From NCBI RefSeq assembly GCF_001049735.1, contig NZ_CVPC01000003.1, positions 62,001-126,000 of the forward strand: 64,000 nucleotides of DNA. The letters run 5' to 3'. Every line of letters begins with the position of its first letter. Positions within the stretch are counted from its first letter, which is position 1. Below, in pieces: positions 17,964-25,561 of this stretch. A program made the position numbers and the translations under genes. Origin of the DNA: Nereida ignava. GTDB taxonomy: Bacteria; Pseudomonadota; Alphaproteobacteria; Rhodobacterales; Rhodobacteraceae. The notes under the pieces were generated by a model. The model was not told the origin of the DNA and searched no databases. It was given only the letters and a program-made list of their open reading frames with translations.

Positions 17964-19256
17964 TTAGGGAATGACACGCAACTGTTGCCGTGGGGCCGCT
18001 TTGCCAACCTCAAGTGCTTCGTAGGGATCGTGGGGGTGCAACATCAGATCAACGACTTGTCGCAAAAGCTGTCTGCGGCCTTTGGCGGCGTAAAACCCAC
18101 CGGCGATCTGGCTGGTCTCAAGCAAGTAGCGCCGGTAATCGCGGTAGGCGGCAGTGTCCGGTGTTGTGGGTAAGCTAAAAAATTCATGGAGCGGCTGAGA
18201 CGACACAAACTCTGGTTTGTTATAGACCGCCGCGCCAAAAACCTTGAGCGGGATACCGCGCCAAAGCACTTGCTGGCCGGCGGTTGAATTGACTGTCACT
18301 GCACTTCGGGCATGGTCCAAAAGCTGGGCCAGTTTGCCGCCACGAACATAGTGGCACCGCCCCTCAACGCCGTGCTGGCGGGCTAAGTTTTTGATCAACC
18401 GGCGGATGTTTGTCTGACCGTTTTCAAGCGGGTGCGCCTTGAGCACAAGATGGTGATGCGCCGGTGCCCCTTTGGCAAAACCTTCGATGATTACTTCGAT
18501 GAATTCGTCGATTTTGGAGAACGGAGAGTGGGCTTGAAAGCTGGCGTCATGTTCAAGTTGCAGCAGCGCAATATGGTAGGGGTACCCCCCGCGTTTAATG
18601 CGCAGTGTGGAAAACACGCGGCTAAGCCAATAAAACGGCATTCCTAAAAGGCGCATGAAATACAGGGCAAACTCGGTTTTTACATCAAGGGCGCGGTGGC
18701 GTTGCATCTTGCGGTAGTGGCCGTTTCGAAGCATCACAAACCAATGGTAAAGCGCGCCGTAAAACACGTGCTGGCGCATGTCGCCCCAATGTGCCGGTGC
18801 TTGTGGGATGTCTAAATCGGCGTCTGCCAAAGTCTCGCGCATCTGATCCACGCTAAGCTGCATGAGCGCGGAGTTTCCGTTGGAGCCATCACGCTCGTAG
18901 CTGACCCAATAGGGCCGTAGATACCCTTCTTCGAATACATGGATCCGGATGCCCATTTGTCGCGCCATTTCTGCTGCTTGGGCGTGAACAGGCCGCGTGT
19001 CACCGTAAAGCACAATGTCCGTGATTGATTTGTCGTGAAGGGTCTGACGTAGGGTTTCGGCCCAGTCGTTTAGCGTGCCGCAATACCCGATGTAAGTTTT
19101 AGGCGAGAACCAAAAGGCGCGGTCACCTGCGTTGAAACCGACCCTCCAGACCTGTGCGCCAGCACGCTCCAGCATCTGCCCAAGGCGCCAGAAAAAGGGA
19201 CCATGCGGGCCTTGCAGAAAAAGAAAACGCTTATTTTCGCCGGTAATGAGCGCCAT
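17964..19256 (-). CDS. kpsS: Capsule Kdo-linker transferase KpsS
   Basis: 430 residues, KpsS family. KpsS adds the first Kdo to the phosphatidylglycerol anchor of group 2 capsules; KpsC extends it. Visible family features: FLFLQGPHGPFFWRLGQML at the N-terminus, the EEGYLRPYWVSYERDG segment, LKAHPLENGQTN (the HP motif of this fold) and SAVTVNSTAGQQVLWRGIPLKVFG, which is the donor-site block shared with KpsC. It is the promoter-proximal gene of the kpsS-OPX-kpsC unit and is divergent from ribE across a 200-base gap. Confidence 0.88.
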   Translation of the reverse strand: MALITGENKRFLFLQGPHGPFFWRLGQMLERAGAQVWRVGFNAGDRAFWFSPKTYIGYCGTLNDWAETLRQTLHDKSITDIVLYGDTRPVHAQAAEMARQMGIRIHVFEEGYLRPYWVSYERDGSNGNSALMQLSVDQMRETLADADLDIPQAPAHWGDMRQHVFYGALYHWFVMLRNGHYRKMQRHRALDVKTEFALYFMRLLGMPFYWLSRVFSTLRIKRGGYPYHIALLQLEHDASFQAHSPFSKIDEFIEVIIEGFAKGAPAHHHLVLKAHPLENGQTNIRRLIKNLARQHGVEGRCHYVRGGKLAQLLDHARSAVTVNSTAGQQVLWRGIPLKVFGAAVYNKPEFVSSQPLHEFFSLPTTPDTAAYRDYRRYLLETSQIAGGFYAAKGRRQLLRQVVDLMLHPHDPYEALEVGKAAPRQQLRVIP

Positions 19257-19456
19257 ATGATATGCCGTGTGTTTAGGTTTTGCGTAGGTCCGCGCAGGAT
19301 TGTGAGTGGCGTAGCCTGAATTATTGGCGAAAATGTGACCTGCATTATGATTGAGGCGATGTGCGAAAAGGTATCACTGGAATGGGCGGCAAAGCCCTTG
19401 TCCGGATGGGTGCGCCGTTATAGGTGGTTTGCAACACGAAATTCGGGACGAGATTT

Positions 19457-20062
19457 ATGTTCACTGGCATTATCACAGACGTTGGTCATATCGCGCAACT
19501 GGAACAGCGCGGTGATTTGCGGGCGCGCATTTCAACGCTTTACGATATGAGCAGCGTCGATATGGGTGCATCAATCGCCTGCGACGGTGTTTGCTTGACC
19601 GTGGTTGGCAAAGGTCTGGCCGAAGGCGATCAGCTTGGGTGGTTTGATGTGGACGTGTCCGCAGAGACTGTCAGTAAGACCAATCTTGATACATGGTCCG
19701 AAGGGCGGCGCATCAATCTGGAGCGTGCCTTGAAAGTGGGCGATGAGTTGGGCGGACACATTGTGTCCGGTCACGTCGACGGCTTGGCTAAGATTGTCGC
19801 TATGCATGATGAGGGCGATAGCACTCGGGTCACGCTTGAAGCGCCAGCGGCACTTGCAAAATTCATCGCGCCCAAAGGCTCGGTTACGCTTAATGGCACG
19901 TCTTTGACTGTAAATGATGTTGAGGGCACTGCCTTCGGGATCAACTTTATTCCGCACACAAAAAGCGTCACCACATGGGGTGATGCAGCTGTTGGTGATG
20001 CGGTGAACCTCGAAATTGATACAATGGCCCGCTATGTGGCCCGATTGCAGGAGTGGGCGTAA
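19457..20062 (+). CDS. ribE: Riboflavin synthase, alpha subunit
   Basis: Dismutates two lumazine molecules to riboflavin. The 201-residue protein starts MFTGIITDVGHI, the invariant riboflavin synthase N-terminus, and is built of two lumazine-binding repeats, each with a S/GVDGVCLTV or GTSLTVN-type core (ACDGVCLTVV and LNGTSLTVND) and the GGHIVSGHVDG motif. ATG 19457 was chosen over the upstream open frame because it starts at the conserved MFTG. The stop shares one base with the ATG of the next gene, so ribE-ribB-ribH-nusB are translationally coupled. No FMN riboswitch consensus is visible in the 200-base leader. Confidence 0.96.
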   Translation: MFTGIITDVGHIAQLEQRGDLRARISTLYDMSSVDMGASIACDGVCLTVVGKGLAEGDQLGWFDVDVSAETVSKTNLDTWSEGRRINLERALKVGDELGGHIVSGHVDGLAKIVAMHDEGDSTRVTLEAPAALAKFIAPKGSVTLNGTSLTVNDVEGTAFGINFIPHTKSVTTWGDAAVGDAVNLEIDTMARYVARLQEWA

Positions 20063-21198
20063 TGAGCGCTGAAAGCATGTTTGAAAAGCCCGGTCCTGTT
20101 GAGGAAAACCTCTCTGATGTGATCAGCCCCATTGAAGACATCATTGATGATGCGCGTAATGGTCGGATGTTCATTCTGGTGGATCACGAAGACCGCGAGA
20201 ACGAGGGTGATCTTGTTATCCCCGCGCAAATGGCCACGCCTGATGCCATTAACTTTATGGCGACCCACGGACGCGGCTTGATTTGTTTGACGCTTCCATC
20301 TGACCGGATTGATGCGTTGGGCCTGCCGTTGATGGCGACGCAGAATTCATCGCGCCATGAGACCGCATTTACCGTTTCGATTGAGGCGCGCGAAGGTGTT
20401 ACCACCGGTATTTCTGCGGCTGACCGTGCGCGCACAGTTGCTGTGGCGATTGATAGCAAAGCAACCTCAGCGGATATCGCAACACCGGGACATGTTTTCC
20501 CACTGCGTGCGCGAGACGGCGGTGTGTTGGTACGTGCGGGGCATACTGAGGCGGCTGTTGATGTGTCACGGCTTGCGGGCCTGAACCCTTCCGGCGTGAT
20601 TTGTGAGATCATGAACGACGATGGCACCATGTCGCGTTTGCCAGACCTGGTTGGTTTTGCGCAGCTGCACGGGCTGAAGATCGGGACAATTTCTGATTTG
20701 ATTAAATACCGCCGCCGCCATGACAATTTGGTGCGCGTGCGCAGCACGGACACGATCCAGTCCGAGTTTGGCGGCGAATGGGATATGCGCGTCTACACCG
20801 ACGAGACCCAAGGCGCAGAGCATATCGTCTTGATCAAAGGCGACATTTCGGGCGATGAGCCTGTGCTCGTACGTATGCATGCCATGGATCCGATGCTTGA
20901 CGTGATTGGCACAGGCGGTACGGGCCGTGCTGCTGAATTTGGCGATGCGATGAAGCTGATCGCGGACCACGGGCGCGGTGCGCTGGTTTTGCTGCGTGAT
21001 CTTACCATGAAGATCGTGCGGGATGATGAGGTCAGCCCGCAGACGCTTCGCCAATACGGTTTGGGCGCACAGATTTTGTCGTCTTTGAACCTGTCGAAAA
21101 TTGTCCTTCTGACCAATTCACCTGCGCCAAAAGTTGTCGGGCTGGACGCTTATGGTTTGGAGATTGTGGACACGATGAAAATTTCGGAGATCGGATAA
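20062..21198 (+). CDS. ribB: 3,4-dihydroxy-2-butanone-4-phosphate synthase with a degenerate GTP cyclohydrolase II domain
   Basis: 378 residues in RibBA format. The N-terminal DHBP synthase domain is intact (HEDRENEGDLVIPAQ, THGRGLICL and HTEAAVDVSRLAG), so it should make the four-carbon precursor of riboflavin. The C-terminal half aligns with GTP cyclohydrolase II by its IVLLTNSPAPKVVGLDAYGLEI ending, but the zinc site is missing: where RibA has SECLTGD...RCDCG, this protein has HAMDPMLDVIGTGGTGRA, with no cysteine. It therefore probably lacks cyclohydrolase activity, and a separate ribA is expected elsewhere. The start ATG overlaps the ribE stop by one base. Confidence 0.93.
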   Translation: MSAESMFEKPGPVEENLSDVISPIEDIIDDARNGRMFILVDHEDRENEGDLVIPAQMATPDAINFMATHGRGLICLTLPSDRIDALGLPLMATQNSSRHETAFTVSIEAREGVTTGISAADRARTVAVAIDSKATSADIATPGHVFPLRARDGGVLVRAGHTEAAVDVSRLAGLNPSGVICEIMNDDGTMSRLPDLVGFAQLHGLKIGTISDLIKYRRRHDNLVRVRSTDTIQSEFGGEWDMRVYTDETQGAEHIVLIKGDISGDEPVLVRMHAMDPMLDVIGTGGTGRAAEFGDAMKLIADHGRGALVLLRDLTMKIVRDDEVSPQTLRQYGLGAQILSSLNLSKIVLLTNSPAPKVVGLDAYGLEIVDTMKISEIG

Positions 21199-21728
21199 TG
21201 GCTGGCGCTTCTCACTACATCATGGATACACCGCGCTTCGAGGACGCTCCGAAAATTCTGATCGTGCGGTCTCCGTATTACAAAGACATCGCTGACAATT
21301 TAGTTGCCGGTGCTGTTGCCGAGCTTGAGGCAGCTGGCGCCACCCATGAAGTGATTGATGTACCCGGTGCGCTTGAAATACCCACAGCAATTGGCATCGC
21401 TGAACGTATGTCTAATTTCGACGGCTATGTGGCACTTGGCTGCGTGGTGCGGGGCGAGACAACCCACTATGAAACAGTGTGCAACGACAGCAGCCGTGCA
21501 CTGCAATTACTGGGCCTTCAGGGGCTTTGTATCGGTAATGGTATCCTGACGGTAGAGAATCGCAAACAGGCAGAAGTACGTGCAGATCCTGCAGACCAAA
21601 ACAAAGGTGGCGGGGCCGCTGCGGCAGCCTTGCACTTGATCGCTATCGCTCGTAAGTGGGGCCGCGCGGATAAGGGCGTTGGATTTACCAGCGACATTCT
21701 GCTTGCAGGCGGTACACACAAAGCATGA
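21198..21728 (+). CDS. ribH: 6,7-dimethyl-8-ribityllumazine synthase
   Basis: Condenses the four-carbon phosphate with the ribityl pyrimidine to form lumazine, the step before riboflavin synthase. At 176 residues it is a normal RibH: VRSPYYKDIADNLVAGA near the N-terminus, VIDVPGALEIPTAI, and GCVVRGETTHYETVCNDSS with the catalytic histidine region. The start overlaps the ribB stop (TAATG) and its stop overlaps nusB (ATGA), so the enzymes are made in a coupled series. Confidence 0.96.
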   Translation: MAGASHYIMDTPRFEDAPKILIVRSPYYKDIADNLVAGAVAELEAAGATHEVIDVPGALEIPTAIGIAERMSNFDGYVALGCVVRGETTHYETVCNDSSRALQLLGLQGLCIGNGILTVENRKQAEVRADPADQNKGGGAAAAALHLIAIARKWGRADKGVGFTSDILLAGGTHKA

Positions 21729-22195
21729 CTGAACTTTCGAATAACCAAAAACGCAAAATGAAATCAGCGGCGCGGCTTTATGCAGTGCAAGCACTGTTTC
21801 AGATGGAACACTCGTCGCAGTCAGTCGATGTTGTTATGCGTGAGTTTGAAGACCATCGTTTTGGCGCGACCTATGAGGGACGTGAAATGATGGAAGGCGA
21901 TATCGACGTATTCCGCATGCTGGCCCAAGACGCGGTTGAGCATCAGCGCCCTATTGACCAAATGACTGATCGTGCTTTGGTCGCAAAGTGGCCCATCGCA
22001 CGCATTGACCCCACTATTCGCGCGCTTTTCCGCGCGGCCGGTGCGGAGTTGCTGGGTAAAGTGACACCGCCACGCGTTGTTATTAAAGAATTCGTTGACG
22101 TTGCTGGCGCGTTTTTCCCTGAAGGCGATGAAACGCATTTTGTGAACGGTGTGCTTGATCATATGGCGCGCGAAGTTCAGCCCGACGCATTCTGA
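21725..22195 (+). CDS. nusB: Transcription antitermination protein NusB
   Basis: 156 residues, all-helical NusB/RsmB fold. Visible: the N-terminal SAARLYAVQALFQMEHS (the RNA/NusE-binding helix) and the C-terminal VIKEFVDVAGAFFPEGDETHFVNGVLD, which is the family-typical region with the NGVLD motif. NusB with NusE binds boxA RNA and supports rRNA antitermination. It is the last gene of the coupled ribE-ribB-ribH-nusB unit, an arrangement common in Proteobacteria. Confidence 0.96.
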   Translation: MTELSNNQKRKMKSAARLYAVQALFQMEHSSQSVDVVMREFEDHRFGATYEGREMMEGDIDVFRMLAQDAVEHQRPIDQMTDRALVAKWPIARIDPTIRALFRAAGAELLGKVTPPRVVIKEFVDVAGAFFPEGDETHFVNGVLDHMAREVQPDAF

Positions 22196-22315
22196 TCTGA
22201 TTTCCGAAAACTACTGCTGGCCTAAACACTGAATCTAAAGCGGCGTGTCGTAACCCGCGGGTTTGCCACGGGGGCACATTGGCTGCACGCATTGCTAGGT
22301 TGGGACGTGGAAAAT

Positions 22316-22482
22316 GGGTGGCGGGCCCGCAGCGACCGTTGGACGATTATTCCCGAGGACCTGTATATACAGGTGGGCGCCAGATAACGCGGCCAGGACC
22401 GTGACAGAGCCAGCTCCCTCGGATTTGCTTAAGGCCACTGGAATGTATCGACCAGCTTACGTGAAGAGCAGCACCCGCCACC
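22316..22482. ncRNA. Candidate structured RNA in the nusB-mmcB gap (strand unknown)
   Basis: The 384-base gap between nusB and mmcB has no convincing ORF but is GC-rich and full of complementary arms. An outer 9-bp stem pairs GGTGGCGGG (22317-22325) with CCCGCCACC (22474-22482), enclosing about 165 bases. Inside, CCGAGG (22353-22358) pairs with CCTCGG (22417-22422), and ACCTGTATATACAGGT (22359-22374) is a perfect 16-base palindrome. Outside, AACCCGCGGGTT at 22252-22263 is another palindrome. Rod-like shape and length resemble 6S-type RNAs, but I do not recognise conserved 6S, tmRNA, SRP or RNase P sequence. It could also be a non-transcribed regulatory region. Confidence 0.3.
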
Positions 22483-22579
22483 GCATCACCTATGGCGCTT
22501 GGTAACGTCTGACAAGAGCGTTTGCAGGTTTGTTTGAGTTTCTCTTGCCTTTTGTTTCCGTTTTGTTCACTCTTTGCTT

Positions 22580-23029
22580 ATGCAACATAATCCAACGCTA
22601 CCTTTGCGCGCGGGCGATGTTCTGGCCCGCGGTGTGTGCCGGCATCTTCTGAGCCATAACTTTGTTTCTGTAACAGAACTTGTGCCGACGCGTGGACTGC
22701 GCGTTGATGTGATGGCGCTTGGGCCGAAGGGTGAGATCTGGATTATTGAGTGCAAATCCAGCCGCGAAGATTTTACCTCAGATCAGAAATGGCAGGGCTA
22801 TCTTGAGTGGTGCGATCGATATTTTTGGGGGGTGGATGAGGCGTTCCCAACTGATCTTTTGCCAGATGAAACAGGTCTCATCATCGCTGACGGGTATGAT
22901 GCAGAGATCATTCGAATGCCGGATGAAGTGCGGCTTGCCGGTGCGAGGCGAAAAGCGATGGTTCAAAAATTTGCCCGCCATGCAGCACTGCGTGCTCACG
23001 CGGCGCGCGATCCCGCCGCAACGCAATAA
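22580..23029 (+). CDS. mmcB: MmcB family DNA repair protein
   Basis: 149 residues. It has a PD-(D/E)XK nuclease-like core: LRVDVMALGPKGEIWIIECKSSREDF contains the D...ExK catalytic pattern, preceded by VTELVPTRG. The family is named after Caulobacter MmcB, an SOS-linked protein needed for resistance to mitomycin C. The ATG at 22580 (MQHNPTLPLRAGDVLARGV) is more likely than the TTG two codons earlier; no strong ribosome site is seen. It converges with a small gene on the other strand, leaving 34 bases between the stops. Confidence 0.88.
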   Translation: MQHNPTLPLRAGDVLARGVCRHLLSHNFVSVTELVPTRGLRVDVMALGPKGEIWIIECKSSREDFTSDQKWQGYLEWCDRYFWGVDEAFPTDLLPDETGLIIADGYDAEIIRMPDEVRLAGARRKAMVQKFARHAALRAHAARDPAATQ

Positions 23030-23063
23030 CACTTTCAGAATGCCGTAAGCCATCGCAGATGCC

Positions 23064-23240
23064 TTAGCCGATAACTTTGGCTGCCGCCGTAATTTCTTCT
23101 GCAATTTCCAGCGCTTCTTCAGGTGTGAAATCCATCGGAATTTCAACGCCATTGGCCTCAACAAAAATACGCACCATGCCTTGATCGGTTGGGCCGATTT
23201 GCAAGTTGGCTTCGATGTCGCGCTCGCTATTGATCCCCAT
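23064..23240 (-). CDS. Small conserved protein, probably DUF6324 family
   Basis: 58 residues, starting MGINSERDIEANLQIGP. It reads as a compact beta-alpha domain: a beta meander (GMVRIFVEANGVEIPMDF) followed by an amphipathic helix (PEEALEIAEEITAAAKVIG). I associate this pattern with a short Rhodobacterales family annotated as DUF6324; that name is from memory and moderately sure. The ATG at 23238-23240 is preferred to the long open extension upstream. No function is known. It shares the intergenic region 23241-23404 with the divergent asparagine-synthetase-like unit. Confidence 0.75.
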   Translation of the reverse strand: MGINSERDIEANLQIGPTDQGMVRIFVEANGVEIPMDFTPEEALEIAEEITAAAKVIG

Positions 23241-23404
23241 GGGTGCATCCTTTGCTATAACTGTTACGGCAATTACAGGGCAGGGCGCATCAAGACAAGG
23301 GGCTGTGGGCGTGGTCGGTTTTCCTTCACAGGCGATTCGTTTCTTGTTAGGCTTTCGAATGTATTTGTCCGTGTAAGAGACATTCAACGAGTGCGAGAGT
23401 AACG

Positions 23405-23506
23405 ATGCCCCTACGGCCTATAATGAACCCAACTAAGAACCCGCATGTGGGGATTTTGGAACGTCTCGTCTATGCCGCGTCCTACAAAATTCGGGTGCGT
23501 TCATGA
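23405..23506 (+). CDS. Micro-ORF of 33 codons coupled to the asparagine-synthetase-like gene
   Basis: An ATG at 23405 opens 33 codons (MPLRPIMNPTKNPHVG... ending YKIRVRS) whose TGA overlaps the ATG of the next gene as ATGA. A second in-frame ATG at 23423 would give 27 residues. The weak purine stretch GCGAGAG precedes the first ATG, whereas the downstream gene has no evident ribosome site of its own, which fits translational coupling. The peptide is basic at both ends. It could be a leader peptide controlling translation, a small subunit, or a peptide substrate of the downstream enzyme. It is too short to prove by reading. Confidence 0.4.
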   Translation: MPLRPIMNPTKNPHVGILERLVYAASYKIRVRS

Positions 23507-25065
23507 CTGTCTACGCAGAGCATTTGATTGCGCAGCATGAGTTGAATTTTGGTAAGGTTTTCTCCCAGCAATACGTGCTGAGTAAAGAGGCCAGTTTTGC
23601 GGTGACTAGCTTTGCGCCTCACACCCTACAAAATGACTGGGTTCTTCACGTCGGGCGGGGCCTAGAAATGGCGCTGGCAACCGATAGGCGCGCAGGTATT
23701 TCTGTGGCCGTATTGGGACTTGCGGTGGATGCAAACGGATTTTTCATCGACACGCCGCATCTACAGTTGCTGTTGGACCGTGCAAAAAGCCCCGGCGCAC
23801 TTGCTGATACGCTCGAGATGGCTGCGGGACGCTATATCTTTGTGATTACCGCGCCTGATTTCAACCGCGTCTACCTTGATCCAAGTGCGATGATCCCTGC
23901 CGTGTATAATCGTGAAACGGGGCGTGTTGCGGCCACACTTTATCTCGCCATTGATGATGCTCCGGTTATTGAGCGTGAGTATTCGCTTGCGGAAAATGCG
24001 GGTTCTGGTGGTGGTGCGCGCTTGGCGTTCGGGTATACGCCCGATGCCCGTGTGCGCCGTGTCATGGCCAACCATTACTTTGATCTTGATGCGCAACAAA
24101 CTGTTCGGCACTGGCCAAAAGCGGATTGCGACTGGCGTATGGAGGTGACCGAGCACGGGATACGCGAACGGTTAGACCGCGTTGTGCAGCGCCATAAGCA
24201 AGTGATGAAGCCACTCATATCACGGCAAAGCCCCAGTATATTGCCCATTACAGGTGGTGCGGATTCACGTTTGTTGTTAGCTTTTGCGAAAGAACTTTGG
24301 GGCGATATTGATCTGTTTTGTGTGCACGCCAACAATGCCAATACCCGCCGTGATAGTGGCATCGCGGCCCAGCTCGCTGATATCGCGGGCCTTGATTTGG
24401 TGCGCTACAATCTGCGCAAAGACAAATCGCTGCAAAAACGCCCCAAGTTGATCCGGCGGGTAGATATTTCAGAACGGATTGCAGAGGGCATGATCGGTGA
24501 TCCTGAGCCGCAGGGACCTTTGAAAATACTCGAGCGGCTTGCACTGCCCGCTGGTGGCGTCCTCATTCGCGGACAGGTGACATCCATTAGCAAAGCGGTG
24601 TGGTGGCGGCAGATTGGCATCAACGAATTCAAGCGGACACAAGGCACCGAACAATCCGCAAAGATTGGTGTGAAACTTTTGATGCTGAATAATCCGCCGA
24701 TGACGTCGGACTCGTTTTATCTCGATCATTACGATGCATGGGTGCAGACAATTCCCACAGGTGCACGGTGCAGGGCGCTTGATTTGATGGGGTTGGAACA
24801 TTTTTACTCACACGGCACTGGCCCGCTCTTCAGCGGTTTTTATCATAATTTTTATATGTCATCCAGTTGCGACCGGCTGATCATTGAAAACCTGTCGCAG
24901 ATACCGCCGCAACTTCGGGCGGATTTTTATGTAAATGACCTTTTGATGGAGGCGACTGCGCCGGAATTGCGAGATGTTGAGTATACCCGCGCCATCGATA
25001 ACGAGATACGCGTAAGGCGTGCGCCGCTTGCTGAAGCGATAGCACAGATCAAAGGCCCTCAATAA
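23503..25065 (+). CDS. Asparagine-synthetase-like protein of unknown substrate
   Basis: 520 residues. The C-terminal half is an ATP-pyrophosphatase of the asparagine synthetase class: the PP-loop reads ITGGADSR at residues 249-256, followed by a long helical region. The N-terminal half resembles the glutaminase-like domain (AAGRYIFVITAPDFNRVYLDPSAMIPAVYN near 107-136), but there is no N-terminal catalytic cysteine (it starts MTVYAEHLI), so it should not release ammonia from glutamine. Such cysteine-less forms occur in lasso-peptide cyclases, beta-lactam synthetases and glycan gene clusters. It would adenylate a carboxylate and join it to an amine; which one cannot be told. The start overlaps the stop of a 33-codon ORF; tRNA-His follows 64 bases downstream. 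Confidence 0.75.
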   Translation: MTVYAEHLIAQHELNFGKVFSQQYVLSKEASFAVTSFAPHTLQNDWVLHVGRGLEMALATDRRAGISVAVLGLAVDANGFFIDTPHLQLLLDRAKSPGALADTLEMAAGRYIFVITAPDFNRVYLDPSAMIPAVYNRETGRVAATLYLAIDDAPVIEREYSLAENAGSGGGARLAFGYTPDARVRRVMANHYFDLDAQQTVRHWPKADCDWRMEVTEHGIRERLDRVVQRHKQVMKPLISRQSPSILPITGGADSRLLLAFAKELWGDIDLFCVHANNANTRRDSGIAAQLADIAGLDLVRYNLRKDKSLQKRPKLIRRVDISERIAEGMIGDPEPQGPLKILERLALPAGGVLIRGQVTSISKAVWWRQIGINEFKRTQGTEQSAKIGVKLLMLNNPPMTSDSFYLDHYDAWVQTIPTGARCRALDLMGLEHFYSHGTGPLFSGFYHNFYMSSSCDRLIIENLSQIPPQLRADFYVNDLLMEATAPELRDVEYTRAIDNEIRVRRAPLAEAIAQIKGPQ

Positions 25066-25128
25066 TCGCGCATTTGCAGACAAAAGAGGCTTGCAATGCC
25101 GGTCGTGCTTTCGTAAGTCGAGCCTGTT

Positions 25129-25205
25129 GCCGCCTTAGCTCAGCTGGTTAGAGCGCTGGTTTGTGGTACCAGAGGTCGGTGGTTCGAACCCACCAGGCGG
25201 TACCA
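25129..25205 (+). tRNA. tRNA-His (GTG)
   Basis: Full cloverleaf of 77 bases with encoded CCA. Acceptor GCCGCCT/AGGCGGT, D-loop TAGCTCAGCTGGTTAGAG, anticodon arm CTGGT-TTGTGGT-ACCAG with anticodon GTG, T-arm GGTGG-TTCGAAC-CCACC. The base before position 1 is T, so no G-1 is encoded, the first acceptor pair is G1-U72, and the discriminator is A73, the unusual alphaproteobacterial tRNA-His form. Confidence 0.95.
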
Positions 25206-25261
25206 TCCTTGGTATCAACCCACATAGTTAGAAGTGATTGCCGTGCCGGTGCTATATGGCG

Positions 25262-25561
25262 CTATTTCAGGGGTATGCGTTTGATCATCTGACCGGTGGT
25301 TCGGTTATACACCAAAATTTCGTTTTCTTCGGTCACAATCGCAAAAAATTCTGCTGTTTGGGTAAAGGCCGTAGCTGTAGCGCCATCCGGAAGTGTGATT
25401 GCGTCAGGGAACGTGACACGCGGGGCCTGTAAGCGCATGACAAGCAATGTAATGATCGTTATCAGGCCGATAATCATTGTGGCCGTCAACACGGTTACGA
25501 GCAATCTCAGGAACCTCAGGTTAGCGGGTTCTGGTACTTGATCCGGGGGATTTTGGTCCAT
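25262..25561 (-). CDS. Small membrane protein, probably DUF6476 family
   Basis: 99 residues, starting MDQNPPDQVPEP. One strong transmembrane helix (about residues 20-43) is followed by a periplasmic tail that looks like a single beta-propeller-like blade (FFAIVTEENEILVYNRTTG). I associate it with the Rhodobacterales family annotated DUF6476; function unknown. The ATG (25559-25561) overlaps the ATG of the divergent pseudouridine synthase gene by two bases (CATG), so start choice is well fixed by the partner. The open frame continuing to 26002 is a shadow of that gene. Confidence 0.78.
   Translation of the reverse strand: MDQNPPDQVPEPANLRFLRLLVTVLTATMIIGLITIITLLVMRLQAPRVTFPDAITLPDGATATAFTQTAEFFAIVTEENEILVYNRTTGQMIKRIPLK

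Noticed and set aside
19257-19456. FMN riboswitch upstream of ribE
   Set aside because: Looked for the conserved AGGGGUGAAUUCC-type blocks in the leader; not present.
22359-22374. LexA-type operator in ACCTGTATATACAGGT before mmcB
   Set aside because: It has a CTG-N6-CAG core, not the alphaproteobacterial GTTC-N7-GTTC box, and the spacing also differs from the E. coli CTGT-N8-ACAG form. It fits better as part of a stem.
22314-22505. 63-codon ORF in the nusB-mmcB gap
   Set aside because: No ribosome site, no homology, and it overlaps the self-complementary arms; more likely non-coding.
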